The position numbers and the translations under genes are program-made. A stretch of DNA of 64,000 nt, from assembly GCA_964507405.1 (NCBI GenBank), contig CAZDPJ010000006.1, positions 1 through 64,000 of the forward strand. The letters run 5' to 3'. The notes beneath the pieces are model-generated. The model saw nothing but the letters and a program-made list of their open reading frames with translations, ran no database searches and was not told the origin of the DNA. This DNA is from UMGS75 sp964507405. Its GTDB lineage: Bacteria; Bacillota_I; Bacilli_A; ML615J-28; CAG-313. Positions 27,801 through 36,052 of the stretch are shown one piece after another. Position 1 is the first letter of the stretch, and each line of letters starts with the position of its first letter.

Positions 27801-27915
27801 TTTTTCCTTCTAGCACAGCATTCTCTAATATTTTTATAATGTGCTTTTGGCCAACAACTTCATCAAATCTCGTTGGACGGTATGTTCGATATAACGCTTT
27901 ATATGCCACAGGCAC
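24844..27915 (-). CDS. dnaX: DNA polymerase III tau subunit with a giant coiled-coil insertion
   Basis: The clamp-loader ATPase and replisome organiser. Residues 1-365 are ordinary: Walker A GLRGIGKTT (47-55), zinc cysteines C66, C75, C78 and C81, Walker B VYIIDEAH (124-131), and SRC (170-172). About 490 extra residues follow (366-855), mostly heptad-like segments such as INELEQKLELMK separated by Ser/Thr/Asn-rich linkers, then an acidic Pro/Lys/Glu stretch. The last 168 residues look like a tau C-terminal domain. At 1023 residues it is nearly double the usual 550-650. An AGGAGG site precedes ATG 27915, and an extended TATAAT lies just upstream. No SRP RNA gene is visible upstream. Confidence 0.93.
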   Translation of the reverse strand: MPVAYKALYRTYRPTRFDEVVGQKHIIKILENAVLEGKISHAYIFSGLRGIGKTTIARIFAKAVNCEHPINGEPCNECDSCKSIINDETTDVIELDAASNNGVDQMREILEKVNFLPSSLKRKVYIIDEAHMLSTAAFNALLKTLEEPPAHVIFILATTEPYKIPATILSRCQRLDFKQLSTHEIIEMLIRVTQLEKIKITDEALQGIAEASEGGMRDALSVLDQARVYNSNQVTMEDINNITGNVSYQHLIELIKALNDQDTEVALNRVNDLLELGKDVNRILTSLIQFCRDLLLYKSLKDTTRTQYIYNKEAFMSLAHETSETRLFYYVDLFVDIQNKIRFTNSPKIYLEVGIIKIINSANLDIDILGQIQKLEEKVETIKLGGGTGYSGELVSKVNSLDNQVKKIINEVNKQDTQNFKESILSKINLLEDLSLANKAEPAKIEEQIQEINETIKELEVKFESIKTNSSIPSTETNSNSLLENKINELEQKLELMKNTSNTDSTNTDTTNYSNIETKLSELEQKIDLVQSNSTTTTDVPFDVDARITELEQKVSSMKVVPEEHNFDSTELVNKITSLQQEMIQLKEVTNQQSGENLISTSDVDVKNNVKNLNEKVEVIEEYLDMVINRVDELARNIKNSYNGITHSGSSDNDEISQLNENYISLVSLVQSLQNDFTEIEEKLSNVNSTTNIDSKIEELTNDIQNKLDTLRSDLANSIISNYTDLYDKINALPDNSFDEYVKLIENNQQAIADAKDYSIKLSIKVQEIQTKVDEINTKLDGGLTKRRSPFEIIREPEVEEAKGPKEEVKPEVKVETPKEEVINKPNLIKNEKTVVIRTPLQRDIKEEPTDETSKIYDAKIVERILHQARDQKCREEKINILSNWSKLEDRVGHLLSPTAKLLSEGTLTANGYNELLIVYPHASMCNHLMEPKGHTNALQVLKITFGKDYDFIALPENTWQEKRLEYAGQYNMGIKYPRLTPIKNPELKIVVINTTNLVSKKNQVVHQAESFFGEDIVEKEEE

Positions 27916-28070
27916 ACCTCCTTTATTTATTTGTTAATATAATTATACCACATTATGTATTTTTTTTTGCTATGTTTGCGTGATTTTTTTCTTTCCATAT
28001 TTTTTTATTTTTATTTTCTTATTTCTTCTACTTAATAAGAAATAAATTTAATTTTTATTCATATAATTAT

Positions 28071-29015
28071 ATGAGTGATTCTATGAATATATATTTTATT
28101 ATCTTAATAACACTACTTTTATTTAGTTTATTTTTATTTATAATAGGTTTAAAATTATTAATTAATACATTAAATAAATTATCTTCTACCAAAATCAGAC
28201 AATTAATATTAAAATTTTCAAAAAACAACGTACAAGTATTATTACTTGGAATTATAATTACCGCAATTTGTCAGTCCTCTAATGCCGTTACAGCAATTAC
28301 TTTAAGTTTTGTCAGTGCTAATTATTTATCTTTAAGAAAAGGATTAATCATTATAATCGGTTCTAATATTGGAACGACTATTACTTCTATTTTTTTTAGT
28401 TTAAATATTCAAAATTATTCTTTTTTATTTATTTGTTTAGGTATAATTATATATATATTACTTAAAAACAAACAAATTGGCTTATTAATTATAAGTTTAG
28501 GAATACTACTATTTGGATTAAATCACTTAACTTACTATTTAGAAAGCATTTTATCTCTTGATTATATAAAGCCATTTTTGATAAAATTTAATAATTCTAA
28601 TATTATTTGTTTCTTTGTTGGTAATATCATATCATTCTTAATGCAATCATCAAGTGGAAGTATTGGATTAATTCAAAATTTATATCAAAATAACTTAATT
28701 AATTTATCTAGCGGTGTATCTTTTGTTTTAGGTGCAAATATTGGAACAACTATTACTGGGATGTTTGTTGGATTATTTGGAAATAAAAATGCAAGAATTA
28801 TTGGTATAATTAATTTCTTTTTTAATTTTTTAGGATCTATTTTTTTCCTATTACTAATTAAAGAATATACTGAATTATTAATCTTTATTAAAAATTTATT
28901 TAATCTATCAAATTCTTTAACTATTTCTATAAGTCATATTATTTATAATTTAATTACTGTATTGATATTTTTTATTATTTTATCTTTACATAAAAATAAA
29001 TCTTTTGCGTTTTAA
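28071..29015 (+). CDS. Na/Pi cotransporter family membrane protein
   Basis: A 314-residue integral membrane protein of the NptA/YqeW family, with two inverted repeats marked by QSSNAVT and QSSSGS and followed by GSNIGTTIT and GANIGTTIT. It has 8-9 membrane segments. No PhoU-like cytosolic domain follows, unlike many longer bacterial members (about 540 residues). Start 28071 is uncertain; ATG 28083 has the better GAGTGA upstream. It is divergent from dnaX and probably imports phosphate, though other anions are possible. Confidence 0.85.
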   Translation: MSDSMNIYFIILITLLLFSLFLFIIGLKLLINTLNKLSSTKIRQLILKFSKNNVQVLLLGIIITAICQSSNAVTAITLSFVSANYLSLRKGLIIIIGSNIGTTITSIFFSLNIQNYSFLFICLGIIIYILLKNKQIGLLIISLGILLFGLNHLTYYLESILSLDYIKPFLIKFNNSNIICFFVGNIISFLMQSSSGSIGLIQNLYQNNLINLSSGVSFVLGANIGTTITGMFVGLFGNKNARIIGIINFFFNFLGSIFFLLLIKEYTELLIFIKNLFNLSNSLTISISHIIYNLITVLIFFIILSLHKNKSFAF

Positions 29016-29025
29016 ACATATTTAT

Positions 29026-29054
29026 TTGATATTTTTTAAAAATAATGGTATAAT
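29026..29054 (+). promoter_or_regulatory. Promoter of the two-TM hypothetical gene
   Basis: TTGATA (29026-29031), a 17-base spacer and TATAAT (29049-29054) with TGG extension. An AAAGGAGA ribosome site follows before ATG 29088. Confidence 0.75.
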
Positions 29055-29087
29055 ATTAAGAAGTTAGATATAAAGGAGAATTTAATA

Positions 29088-30167
29088 ATGAAACATAATT
29101 TTAAACTAATCCCCTTTCTAATATCTTTATTATTAGTCGTAGGGGTTACATTTGGTATATGTTGGTACTCTCTATTTGGTTATCAAATAAATAGAACTAG
29201 ATTCTATGACAATTATTTTCATGTAGAAGATTATAAAGAAGTAGAAGCTACAACTTTTATTGAAGAGGCTTTAAAGTATAATTTTGCTGGATATAAAAAA
29301 GCTGATTCAAAAGTTAGTATTCACCAACATAATACAAGTATCTTTAGTTCTGAAGTACCTACTTATCAAAATGGTACAATTCATGTTCCAGGATATTTTG
29401 ATATTGATATATATGCTGTAGATACAACGGCATTAAATTCAGATGATGGTAATACATATGAATATTATTTCTATTTCTATAATGTTCAATATACCGATAA
29501 AAAAGGTAACTTAACAATTTCTAATAATGAAATACCACTTGCAATCTTATCTGCAGTTGGAACTGGCACAGTAAGTGATGCTGAAGTTGAAGAAGCAACA
29601 CTATCTGACCTACATGGTGATTCATTAGTTGATAAAGCTATTAAACAAATTAATTCACAAGGCACCTTAAATATTACTTATAATGGTGCTGCTCAATTTG
29701 GAATTGGTGCTGCTAATTCTACATCAATTATTTATCCTATTTATGATAATGGTGCACAAAACACACCAAATGGTGATACAATGGTATGGAGATGTTCTCC
29801 AAGACAAGATATCAATAGAAAAGATGTTTTTGAAAAAGAAGATAATGAAGATGGCGTTATGACTTTCTCAATTGTCCTTTTACCAAACGATGATGAATGC
29901 ATCGAACTTGTTAGAGGAACAATTACTGATCTTGATAAACTAAGTGAAGTAGATTATACTTTAGGTGCTAATGGTGATATTTTAAGTAATGATGCATTAA
30001 AAGGTGATTATATTAAATTTATCTGGCCTAGAGTTGCGGTTCATGGATTAATCGCTTTCGTTATCACTGGTGTTATTGGTGTATTATTCTATATGGTTTG
30101 GGTTGATGGTGGAAATGCCGAAACACAAAAACCAACAAAAAAGAAATTAAATAAGTCTAAAAAATAA
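29088..30167 (+). CDS. Hypothetical protein with two membrane anchors and an extracytoplasmic domain
   Basis: I do not recognise this 359-residue protein. One membrane segment is at about residues 8-30 and a second at about 320-342, leaving roughly 290 residues outside and a short Lys-rich tail (TKKKLNKSKK) inside. The outer part is rich in Tyr, Asp and Asn, has a single Cys near WRCSPRQD, and no clear motif. It has its own promoter and terminator, so it is monocistronic. The basic tail could touch membrane lipids or a partner. Confidence 0.75.
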   Translation: MKHNFKLIPFLISLLLVVGVTFGICWYSLFGYQINRTRFYDNYFHVEDYKEVEATTFIEEALKYNFAGYKKADSKVSIHQHNTSIFSSEVPTYQNGTIHVPGYFDIDIYAVDTTALNSDDGNTYEYYFYFYNVQYTDKKGNLTISNNEIPLAILSAVGTGTVSDAEVEEATLSDLHGDSLVDKAIKQINSQGTLNITYNGAAQFGIGAANSTSIIYPIYDNGAQNTPNGDTMVWRCSPRQDINRKDVFEKEDNEDGVMTFSIVLLPNDDECIELVRGTITDLDKLSEVDYTLGANGDILSNDALKGDYIKFIWPRVAVHGLIAFVITGVIGVLFYMVWVDGGNAETQKPTKKKLNKSKK

Positions 30168-30185
30168 AGGTTAAATCCTTTATTT
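30162..30185 (+). terminator. Terminator of the two-TM hypothetical gene
   Basis: A 9-bp perfect stem AAATAAAGG/CCTTTATTT with loop TTAAAT, overlapping the stop codon and followed by seven or more T. Confidence 0.85.
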
Positions 30186-30193
30186 TTTTATAC

Positions 30194-30230
30194 AAAAAAA
30201 GTAATAGAATTTTCTTCTATTACTCATTTT
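30194..30230 (-). terminator. asnS terminator
   Basis: A 9-bp stem GTAATAGAA/TTCTATTAC (30201-30209 with 30215-30223) flanked by a seven-A run on the left, which is a T run for minus-strand transcripts. Confidence 0.85.
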
Positions 30231-30232
30231 TT

Positions 30233-31618
30233 TTAGAATTCACAGTTCTTTGGAGTTCTTGGATATGGAATAACATCTCTAATATTATCTATTCCTGTAA
30301 CATACATTATTAGTCTTTCAAAACCAAGACCAAATCCTGAATGTTTAACACCACCATATCTTCTTAAATCAACATACCAGTCAAGTGGTTCTATCTTCAT
30401 TTTTAATTCATTCATTCTTGCAAGAAGTAAATCTAGACGTTCTTCTCTTTGTGAACCACCTACAAGTTCACCTGCACCAGGAACTAGTAAATCTACAGCA
30501 GCAACAGTTTTTTGGTCATCATTTAATCTCATATAGAAAGCTTTTATTTCTTTTGGCCAATTTGTTACAAAGACAGGAGCTTTAAAATGAACATCTGTTA
30601 AATATCTTTCATGCTCAGTCGCAAGGTCTTCTCCATATTCAGGTTTATTTTCAAATATATCGCCTGCATCTTTTAAGATTGTAATTGCATCATGATGTGA
30701 ACATTTAACTATATGTGATGAAACAAGTTGTTCTAATTGTTGTTTTTTACCAGGACAAACAAATTTATCAAAGAATTCTATTTCTTCTTTAGCGTTTTCT
30801 AAAACATAACTAACAACATATTTAACCATATCTTCAATTAAATCCATATCATCATCTAAATCCGCAAACGCAATTTCTGGTTCTATCATCCAAAATTCAG
30901 AAGCATGTCTTGTTGTATTTGAATTTTCTGCTCTAAATGTAGGACCAAAAGTATATACTTTTCCAAATGCAAGAGCATAAGTTTCTGCTTCTAATTGACC
31001 TGTTACTGTTAAGTTAACTGGTTTGCCGAAGAAATCTTTTGAATAATCAACGCTACCGCTTTTCGCTATTTTTTCTAAATCTAAAGTTGTTACTTGGAAC
31101 ATTTCTCCAGCACCTTCTCCATCATTTGATGTAATTAAAGGTGTGTTTACATATATGAAATTTCTTTTTTGAAAGAATTCATGAATAGCAAAAGCTAGTT
31201 TACTACGCATTCTAAATACAGCACTAAATAAGTTAGTTCTCATTCTTAGATGTGCTTTTTCTCTTAAGAATTCTCTTGTATGTCTTTTTGGTTGAATTGG
31301 ATAATCTTCAGGTGAATCACCTTCAAGCACTACTTTTGTTGCTTTTATTTCATATGGTTGTTTTGGGTTTGGTGATTTTGTGACAAAGCCTTCTACTCTT
31401 ACACCACTTCCTACTCTAAATTTGGATATTTCTAAAAAGTTTTCTAAATTTTGTTCATACACTATTTGCGCATTATCTAAGTATGAACCATCGTTTAAGT
31501 TTAAAAAGCCAAATTCTTTTTGAGCACGATTTGTTCTAACCCATCCTTCAACAATTACAGGAGTTTCAATGTATGCTGAACCATTTGTAAAAAGTTCTTT
31601 AATACTTAGTTTTTTCAT
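30233..31618 (-). CDS. asnS: Asparaginyl-tRNA synthetase
   Basis: Charges tRNA-Asn. The 461 residues have the N-terminal OB anticodon-binding domain (VEGWVRTNRAQKEFGFLNLN) and a class II core: motif 2 FRAENSNTTRHASEFWMIEPE and motif 3 GFGLGFERLIMYVTG. The NxxRH-type residues and length distinguish AsnRS from AspRS. It is monocistronic behind a T-box leader. Its presence suggests direct Asn charging rather than the GatCAB route. Confidence 0.97.
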   Translation of the reverse strand: MKKLSIKELFTNGSAYIETPVIVEGWVRTNRAQKEFGFLNLNDGSYLDNAQIVYEQNLENFLEISKFRVGSGVRVEGFVTKSPNPKQPYEIKATKVVLEGDSPEDYPIQPKRHTREFLREKAHLRMRTNLFSAVFRMRSKLAFAIHEFFQKRNFIYVNTPLITSNDGEGAGEMFQVTTLDLEKIAKSGSVDYSKDFFGKPVNLTVTGQLEAETYALAFGKVYTFGPTFRAENSNTTRHASEFWMIEPEIAFADLDDDMDLIEDMVKYVVSYVLENAKEEIEFFDKFVCPGKKQQLEQLVSSHIVKCSHHDAITILKDAGDIFENKPEYGEDLATEHERYLTDVHFKAPVFVTNWPKEIKAFYMRLNDDQKTVAAVDLLVPGAGELVGGSQREERLDLLLARMNELKMKIEPLDWYVDLRRYGGVKHSGFGLGFERLIMYVTGIDNIRDVIPYPRTPKNCEF

Positions 31619-31645
31619 TTTCTTTTTCCTTCTTTCTTATATATT

Positions 31646-31877
31646 AAAAAGCCTTAGTAAAATAACTATTGCTTTAGTTAGTTACTAAGGACGATTATTA
31701 CCGCGGTACCACCTTAATTCATAAACATATTTTGTTTATGCTCTCTTAATCCTTTAACGCAGAATATACGAACGATTCTACTAGTAATATTAATATATAT
31801 TACTTTCTTTCGTTTGCTCATAGGTGTTACTAAATAAGTTATTATTTTTAAGTTCTCACTTTCCTTAAATCACTGTG
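31646..31877 (-). promoter_or_regulatory. T-box riboswitch of asnS
   Basis: The minus strand carries the T-box sequence AAGGTGGTACCGCGG (31701-31715). A terminator hairpin follows (31652-31660 with 31682-31690) with a CTTTTT tract, and a TATAAT -10 box lies at 31884-31889. Uncharged tRNA-Asn is expected to pair with a specifier codon and the GGTGG bulge, allowing readthrough. A plausible AAC specifier lies in AGTAACACC upstream in stem I, but I have not folded it. This accounts for the 338 bases without a gene. Confidence 0.9.
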
Positions 31878-31956
31878 AATAATATTATACTATTTAATTC
31901 CTAATCATTGCTTTCTTTTTGTATTATATGCTTTTTTTAAATTATTGTCAAATTTA

Positions 31957-33315
31957 TTACTTACCTAAACAGAATTTACTAAATAATTCATCAAGTAAAC
32001 TAGTAGTAGATGTATCTCCAGTGATTTCACCTAAATAATTATATGCATCCCTTAAATATATTTCAACAAAATCTATAAATGTATTATTATCAATTGTTTT
32101 CTTTGCTTCTTTTAATGAATTAATTGCTTGTGTTAACTTAGATATTTGTCTTGAATTACCTAGATAAACTGAATTATTAGTTAGATCTATATCCTTTAAA
32201 ACTTTTTCTGTTATTTGTTTTTCAAGTAATTCAATATCTAATTCATTATGAGCACTAATATTTAGGTAATCAAACTCTTTATAAGTATCATTTGTTCCTA
32301 AATCTTTTTTATTAAGAATTACAATATGAGGTTTATCTTTTATTTGTTCATAAATTATTTTCTCTTCTTTTGTTAATTTACTACTACCATCTAAAACAAA
32401 TAAAACTAGGTCTGCTTTTTCAATGGTTTCCCTTGATTTTTCAACGCCAAGTTTTTCAACAACATTATTTGTTTTTCTGATTCCTGCAGTATCAACCAAA
32501 TTAAGGGTTATATTTCCAATATTTACCTTAGCCTCAATAATATCTCTAGTTGTACCTGGAATATTTGTAACAATTGCTTTATTTTCCTTTAAAAGAGCAT
32601 TTAAAAGTGTACTCTTACCAACATTAGGCTTACCAATAATAGCTGTAGTTATTCCTTCTTTTAAATATCTTGCACCTATTGAATCTTTTAATAACTTTTC
32701 TAACTTATCTACTATATCATTTAATTTAGGTTCTACCTCATCATTTGTTAATTCTTCGACATCATCGTATTCAGGATAATCAATATTAACATCGATAACC
32801 GCAATAATATCTAACAATTCTTGACGATATTCTCTAACTAAATTATATATTTTTCCGTTAATTCCTTGATTTGCAAGTTTAATTGCTGTTTTATTTTCAG
32901 CATCAATTATATCCATTACCGCTTCTGCTTTAGTTAAATCAATACGACCATTTAAAAAAGCACGTTTTGTAAATTCACCAGGTTCAGCTGGTCTTGCGCC
33001 TAAATTAACTAAATTCTCATAAATTAAATTAGTAACAAATAATCCACCATGACAGTTAATTTCTACAACATCTTCTTTTGTATATGTTTTAGGAGCTCTA
33101 AATACAGACACTAATACTTCATCTAATATTTCTTTTTTATTATTGTCATATATATGTCCATAATTTATTGTATGACTTTTTACCTTACATAAATTAGCCC
33201 CTTTAAAAACTTTATTAACTAATTCTATTACTCCATCACCACTTAATCTAATTATGGAAATAGCACCTTTTGAATAAGCAGTTGATATACCAATTATCAT
33301 ATCTTCTTGTGACAT
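31957..33315 (-). CDS. mnmE: tRNA modification GTPase MnmE
   Basis: With MnmG it installs the cmnm5 group on wobble uridine 34 of tRNAs. The 452 residues contain the folate-binding N-terminal domain, the helical domain, an inserted G domain (GKPNVGKSTLLN, GTTRD, DTAGI, NKKD) and the catalytic C-terminal FCLGK ending. ATG 33315 was chosen because GAGGAG lies eight bases before it; longer starts at 33318-33324 are possible. In Bacillus mnmE sits directly after jag; here 262 bases with a small RNA separate them. mnmG is not in this window. Confidence 0.96.
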   Translation of the reverse strand: MSQEDMIIGISTAYSKGAISIIRLSGDGVIELVNKVFKGANLCKVKSHTINYGHIYDNNKKEILDEVLVSVFRAPKTYTKEDVVEINCHGGLFVTNLIYENLVNLGARPAEPGEFTKRAFLNGRIDLTKAEAVMDIIDAENKTAIKLANQGINGKIYNLVREYRQELLDIIAVIDVNIDYPEYDDVEELTNDEVEPKLNDIVDKLEKLLKDSIGARYLKEGITTAIIGKPNVGKSTLLNALLKENKAIVTNIPGTTRDIIEAKVNIGNITLNLVDTAGIRKTNNVVEKLGVEKSRETIEKADLVLFVLDGSSKLTKEEKIIYEQIKDKPHIVILNKKDLGTNDTYKEFDYLNISAHNELDIELLEKQITEKVLKDIDLTNNSVYLGNSRQISKLTQAINSLKEAKKTIDNNTFIDFVEIYLRDAYNYLGEITGDTSTTSLLDELFSKFCLGK

Positions 33316-33416
33316 ATTCATCACTCCTCTTATAATATATTATACATTATTTTTACAAAGTTCCATTCGTTTTTACTTTATTTTTTTCTATGTAAACATT
33401 TTCAAAATAAAAGGTA

Positions 33417-33445
33417 TTGCAAAAAAAATAATAAAATGATATAAT
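33417..33445 (+). promoter_or_regulatory. Promoter of the candidate small RNA
   Basis: TTGCAA (33417-33422), a 17-base spacer and TATAAT (33440-33445) on the plus strand, opposite to the flanking genes, so it serves neither jag nor mnmE. Confidence 0.7.
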
Positions 33446-33451
33446 TATTTT

Positions 33452-33553
33452 GCTCTTTGTAGTAGAAATCCTACCTGTTGCAAAGAGAATCCTTAATTTT
33501 TATTCAATTCTCGTTTCTTTAAAAAAGGCTCTATTTTCCTGGAGTCTTTTTTT
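33452..33553 (+). ncRNA. Candidate small RNA of about 100 nt, family unknown
   Basis: Downstream of the consensus promoter lies a hairpin-forming region: CTCTTTG (33453-33459) can pair with CAAAGAG (33481-33487), enclosing GTAG/CTAC. A single-stranded-looking T/A-rich stretch follows, then a terminator (GGCTCT/GGAGTC with wobbles) and seven T near 33546-33552. There is no ORF with a ribosome site. It lacks the GGAAG/AGCA features of SRP RNA and is too short for 6S, tmRNA or RNase P RNA. It converges on the jag 3' end. Confidence 0.6.
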
Positions 33554-33577
33554 ATTTTAAAAAAACAAAGAGAAGGT

Positions 33578-34216
33578 TTAACCTTCTCTATTTTGTTCTT
33601 TATTTTTTGCTTTAGGTGTTATGATCAAATATCTATGTGGTTCAACACCTTCTGAATGAGTAGTAACATCACGCCATGTTGATAATTTATTATGAATAAC
33701 TTTTCTTTCATATGCATTCATAAATCTAAGTCTTACTGGCATTTGTGTTCTAATAGCTTCACGTGCAAGTCTTGTTCCTAATCTTTCTAATTGTTCGTCT
33801 TTACTTTTACGATAATTACCAACGTCAACTTTAACAATTAATCCAGATTCTTCATCACGATTAAAGTATTGATTAACTACTATTGTTGTTAAATAATGAA
33901 GTGCTGAAAGAGTTTGAGAATTATGACCAATTAAAACAGCGTTTGAATTTTCAGTATTTATATCATATTCAACAACATTATCACGCATTTTTCTTTCTAC
34001 AAAACCATAGATATCTGCTTCTTGTAAATAGTTTTCAATATAATCTTTTCCTTTTTTAACAGGATTAGCATCAACCATTACATGAACTTGTATTTCACCT
34101 AAACTATCTTCAGATGTTACATCAAAATATAAATCATCTTTTGATACACCTAATTCATTAATTGCAAGTTCTTCTATTTCTTGGATATTCTTGCCTACAT
34201 ACATTTTTTCTTTCAT
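33578..34216 (-). CDS. jag: Jag/KhpB RNA-binding protein
   Basis: A 212-residue RNA-binding protein with Jag_N (about 1-52: VGKNIQEIEELAINELGVSKDDL), KH (about 60-140, with VLIGHNSQTLSALHYLTTIV replacing the typical GKRGQTL) and R3H (about 145-205, ARLAREAIRTQMPVRLRFMNAYERKVIH). The family binds many RNAs with KhpA and influences cell elongation. It follows yidC by 11 bases. The G-x-x-G loop GHNS is polar but not the standard GKRG. Confidence 0.95.
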   Translation of the reverse strand: MKEKMYVGKNIQEIEELAINELGVSKDDLYFDVTSEDSLGEIQVHVMVDANPVKKGKDYIENYLQEADIYGFVERKMRDNVVEYDINTENSNAVLIGHNSQTLSALHYLTTIVVNQYFNRDEESGLIVKVDVGNYRKSKDEQLERLGTRLAREAIRTQMPVRLRFMNAYERKVIHNKLSTWRDVTTHSEGVEPHRYLIITPKAKNKEQNREG

Positions 34217-34227
34217 GTCTGTTACCT

Positions 34228-35697
34228 CTATCTATATTTCTTTTGCTTTTCTTTCAACTTTTCTAATTTCTTTTCACTTTGTTTGGAATTAATATACATT
34301 TGTAACATTGAATAACAGTTACCTATTAACCAGTAAATACCTAAACCAGCTTTACTTGTCCATACAAACACACCCATCATAACAATCATTAAATACATAA
34401 CTATCTTCATAGAACGTTGTGTATCATTAGCTTGTTGAGCTGCTGCTTGACGACGATACATAGGGATATCTTCTTGTGCTTTATTCTTTGCGTCTTTTTG
34501 TCTTCTTTCACTTAAGATTTGACTTAAGAATTGGGTTCCGGCAACAAGTACAACTAAAATAATAATCCAAATTAATTGAGAAGTACCAGCTGTGTAATCT
34601 TGGAATAAGTCTAAATTGAAGATTTTTGAATTTAATTCATTTCCCCAGTTTAATGTATATTTTGTTCCCTCTGTTTTAACAGTATACGGAATTCTTGATA
34701 CAGCTCGATAAATTGCCATGAATATAGGGAATTGTAAGAATGGCATAATACAACCACCTATACCTATACCATTTTGTTTATAAAGTCTTGCTTGTTCCAT
34801 TTGCATCATTCTTTGAGAATCAGGGTCTTTACGATTAGCATATTTTGCTTGAATTTTCGCAATTTCAGGTTCAATAGCTTTCATCTTTAAACTCATATCA
34901 TTTGTTTTTGCGTAAATCGGCCATCCTAAAGTTCTAATTAATAAAGTAGTTATAAATAAACCTATAATATAAAATCCACCACATAATTTAGAAATAATAT
35001 ATAATAACCATCCAACAGGAAATACAAATACATTATTAAAGAAATTTCCCATAAAATCTCCAAAACTATCAGCATAGAAATGAAGTGGTTCACCTTCTAG
35101 TGTTCTTTCTTTAACTTGTAAAGTAAATGTTGCAACTATATCATAAAGATTTGTTTCGTTTACAATATTATTTATTTTTTCTTGAGCAGAAACGTTTGTT
35201 TGAGCAAATAAACAAGATAAGCAACTAGTATTAACTTTAACAGCATCACTATATTCTTCTAATTTAAACGCTTCATATACAGAATTTCCATCGCCATCTT
35301 TAATTGCGTATGAACGATCTATATACTCGTTATATTTTTCAATATCCGATTTAATCAAAATTACTTTATAATTTTTATTAGCTTTATCATTATCTTTCTT
35401 ACCAGATATACCGTTATAATCAGGGTATGAAGCTATTAATTCTTTAGCATTTTTCTTCATTTCATCAACCTTAGATTCATCGGTAAGTTCAGTCTCGTTT
35501 AGTTCTATTTCTTTTTTATGTAATTCAGAAGTAATCCATTCAACTATATTTCCTGCTTCTGTTTCTTCGCTAGCTTTAGCTTTCTCATATGCATTTGAAT
35601 AACTAGAACCTGAGCACGCACTACAACTTGTTAAGGTTACTGCCATTAATAATAAAGCAATCAAAAGAAATAAACTTTTACTTTGTAATTTTTTCAT
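34228..35697 (-). CDS. yidC: YidC/OxaI/SpoIIIJ membrane insertase with a long outer extension
   Basis: Inserts membrane proteins with or without Sec; Bacillus SpoIIIJ is also needed for sporulation. The 489 residues start with a lipoprotein signal (TLTSC, Cys25), then about 190 extracytoplasmic residues (26-215) and a five-TM insertase core with the key Arg in LLIRTLGWP. A typical Gram-positive YidC is about 260-290 residues, so the outer domain is extra. It contains CLSCLF cysteines near 159-162. Its GGAG site and ATG lie inside the last codons of rnpA (20-base overlap). Confidence 0.93.
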   Translation of the reverse strand: MKKLQSKSLFLLIALLLMAVTLTSCSACSGSSYSNAYEKAKASEETEAGNIVEWITSELHKKEIELNETELTDESKVDEMKKNAKELIASYPDYNGISGKKDNDKANKNYKVILIKSDIEKYNEYIDRSYAIKDGDGNSVYEAFKLEEYSDAVKVNTSCLSCLFAQTNVSAQEKINNIVNETNLYDIVATFTLQVKERTLEGEPLHFYADSFGDFMGNFFNNVFVFPVGWLLYIISKLCGGFYIIGLFITTLLIRTLGWPIYAKTNDMSLKMKAIEPEIAKIQAKYANRKDPDSQRMMQMEQARLYKQNGIGIGGCIMPFLQFPIFMAIYRAVSRIPYTVKTEGTKYTLNWGNELNSKIFNLDLFQDYTAGTSQLIWIIILVVLVAGTQFLSQILSERRQKDAKNKAQEDIPMYRRQAAAQQANDTQRSMKIVMYLMIVMMGVFVWTSKAGLGIYWLIGNCYSMLQMYINSKQSEKKLEKLKEKQKKYR

Positions 35698-36043
35698 CTT
35701 TTTCTCCTTTTGGTTGTCTTAATAATATCGTCTTTATACAATATAATAAATCATTTTTTAAAATTTCATATTTAACACATTTACTGATTGGTTTTATTAC
35801 AACCACCATATCAACGTTTTTAATATTTTTTATTTCATTAATAAAAATACTTCTAGCGATTCTTTTTGCTTTATTCCTCTCTACCGCTTTTCCATATTTC
35901 TTAGATACTGAAAAAGCGATTTTAGGAACTATTTCTTCTTTATATTGATAATAAACGATATAATTATCACGATAAATTCTTTGTCTTTTTTGAACGATTA
36001 AGGCTATATCATGGTTTTTCTTTAATCTATTTATTTTTTTCAT
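35678..36043 (-). CDS. rnpA: Ribonuclease P protein component
   Basis: The protein subunit of RNase P, which matures the 5' end of tRNAs. The 121 residues start with the family NRLKKNHDI and contain the RNKAKRIAR helix (RNxxKRxxR). It lies between rpmH and yidC and overlaps yidC by 20 bases. A strong hairpin stands between it and rpmH. Confidence 0.96.
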   Translation of the reverse strand: MKKINRLKKNHDIALIVQKRQRIYRDNYIVYYQYKEEIVPKIAFSVSKKYGKAVERNKAKRIARSIFINEIKNIKNVDMVVVIKPISKCVKYEILKNDLLYCIKTILLRQPKGEKDEKITK

Positions 36044-36052
36044 TTTAACCTC

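Noticed and set aside
24844..27915. dnaX insertion as a fusion of a separate gene
   Set aside because: The frame is continuous, composition matches the flanks, and a tau-like C-terminal domain follows, so an internal expansion is more likely.
33452..33553. Candidate RNA as SRP, 6S, tmRNA or RNase P RNA
   Set aside because: It lacks the SRP domain IV motif and is far too short for the other three.
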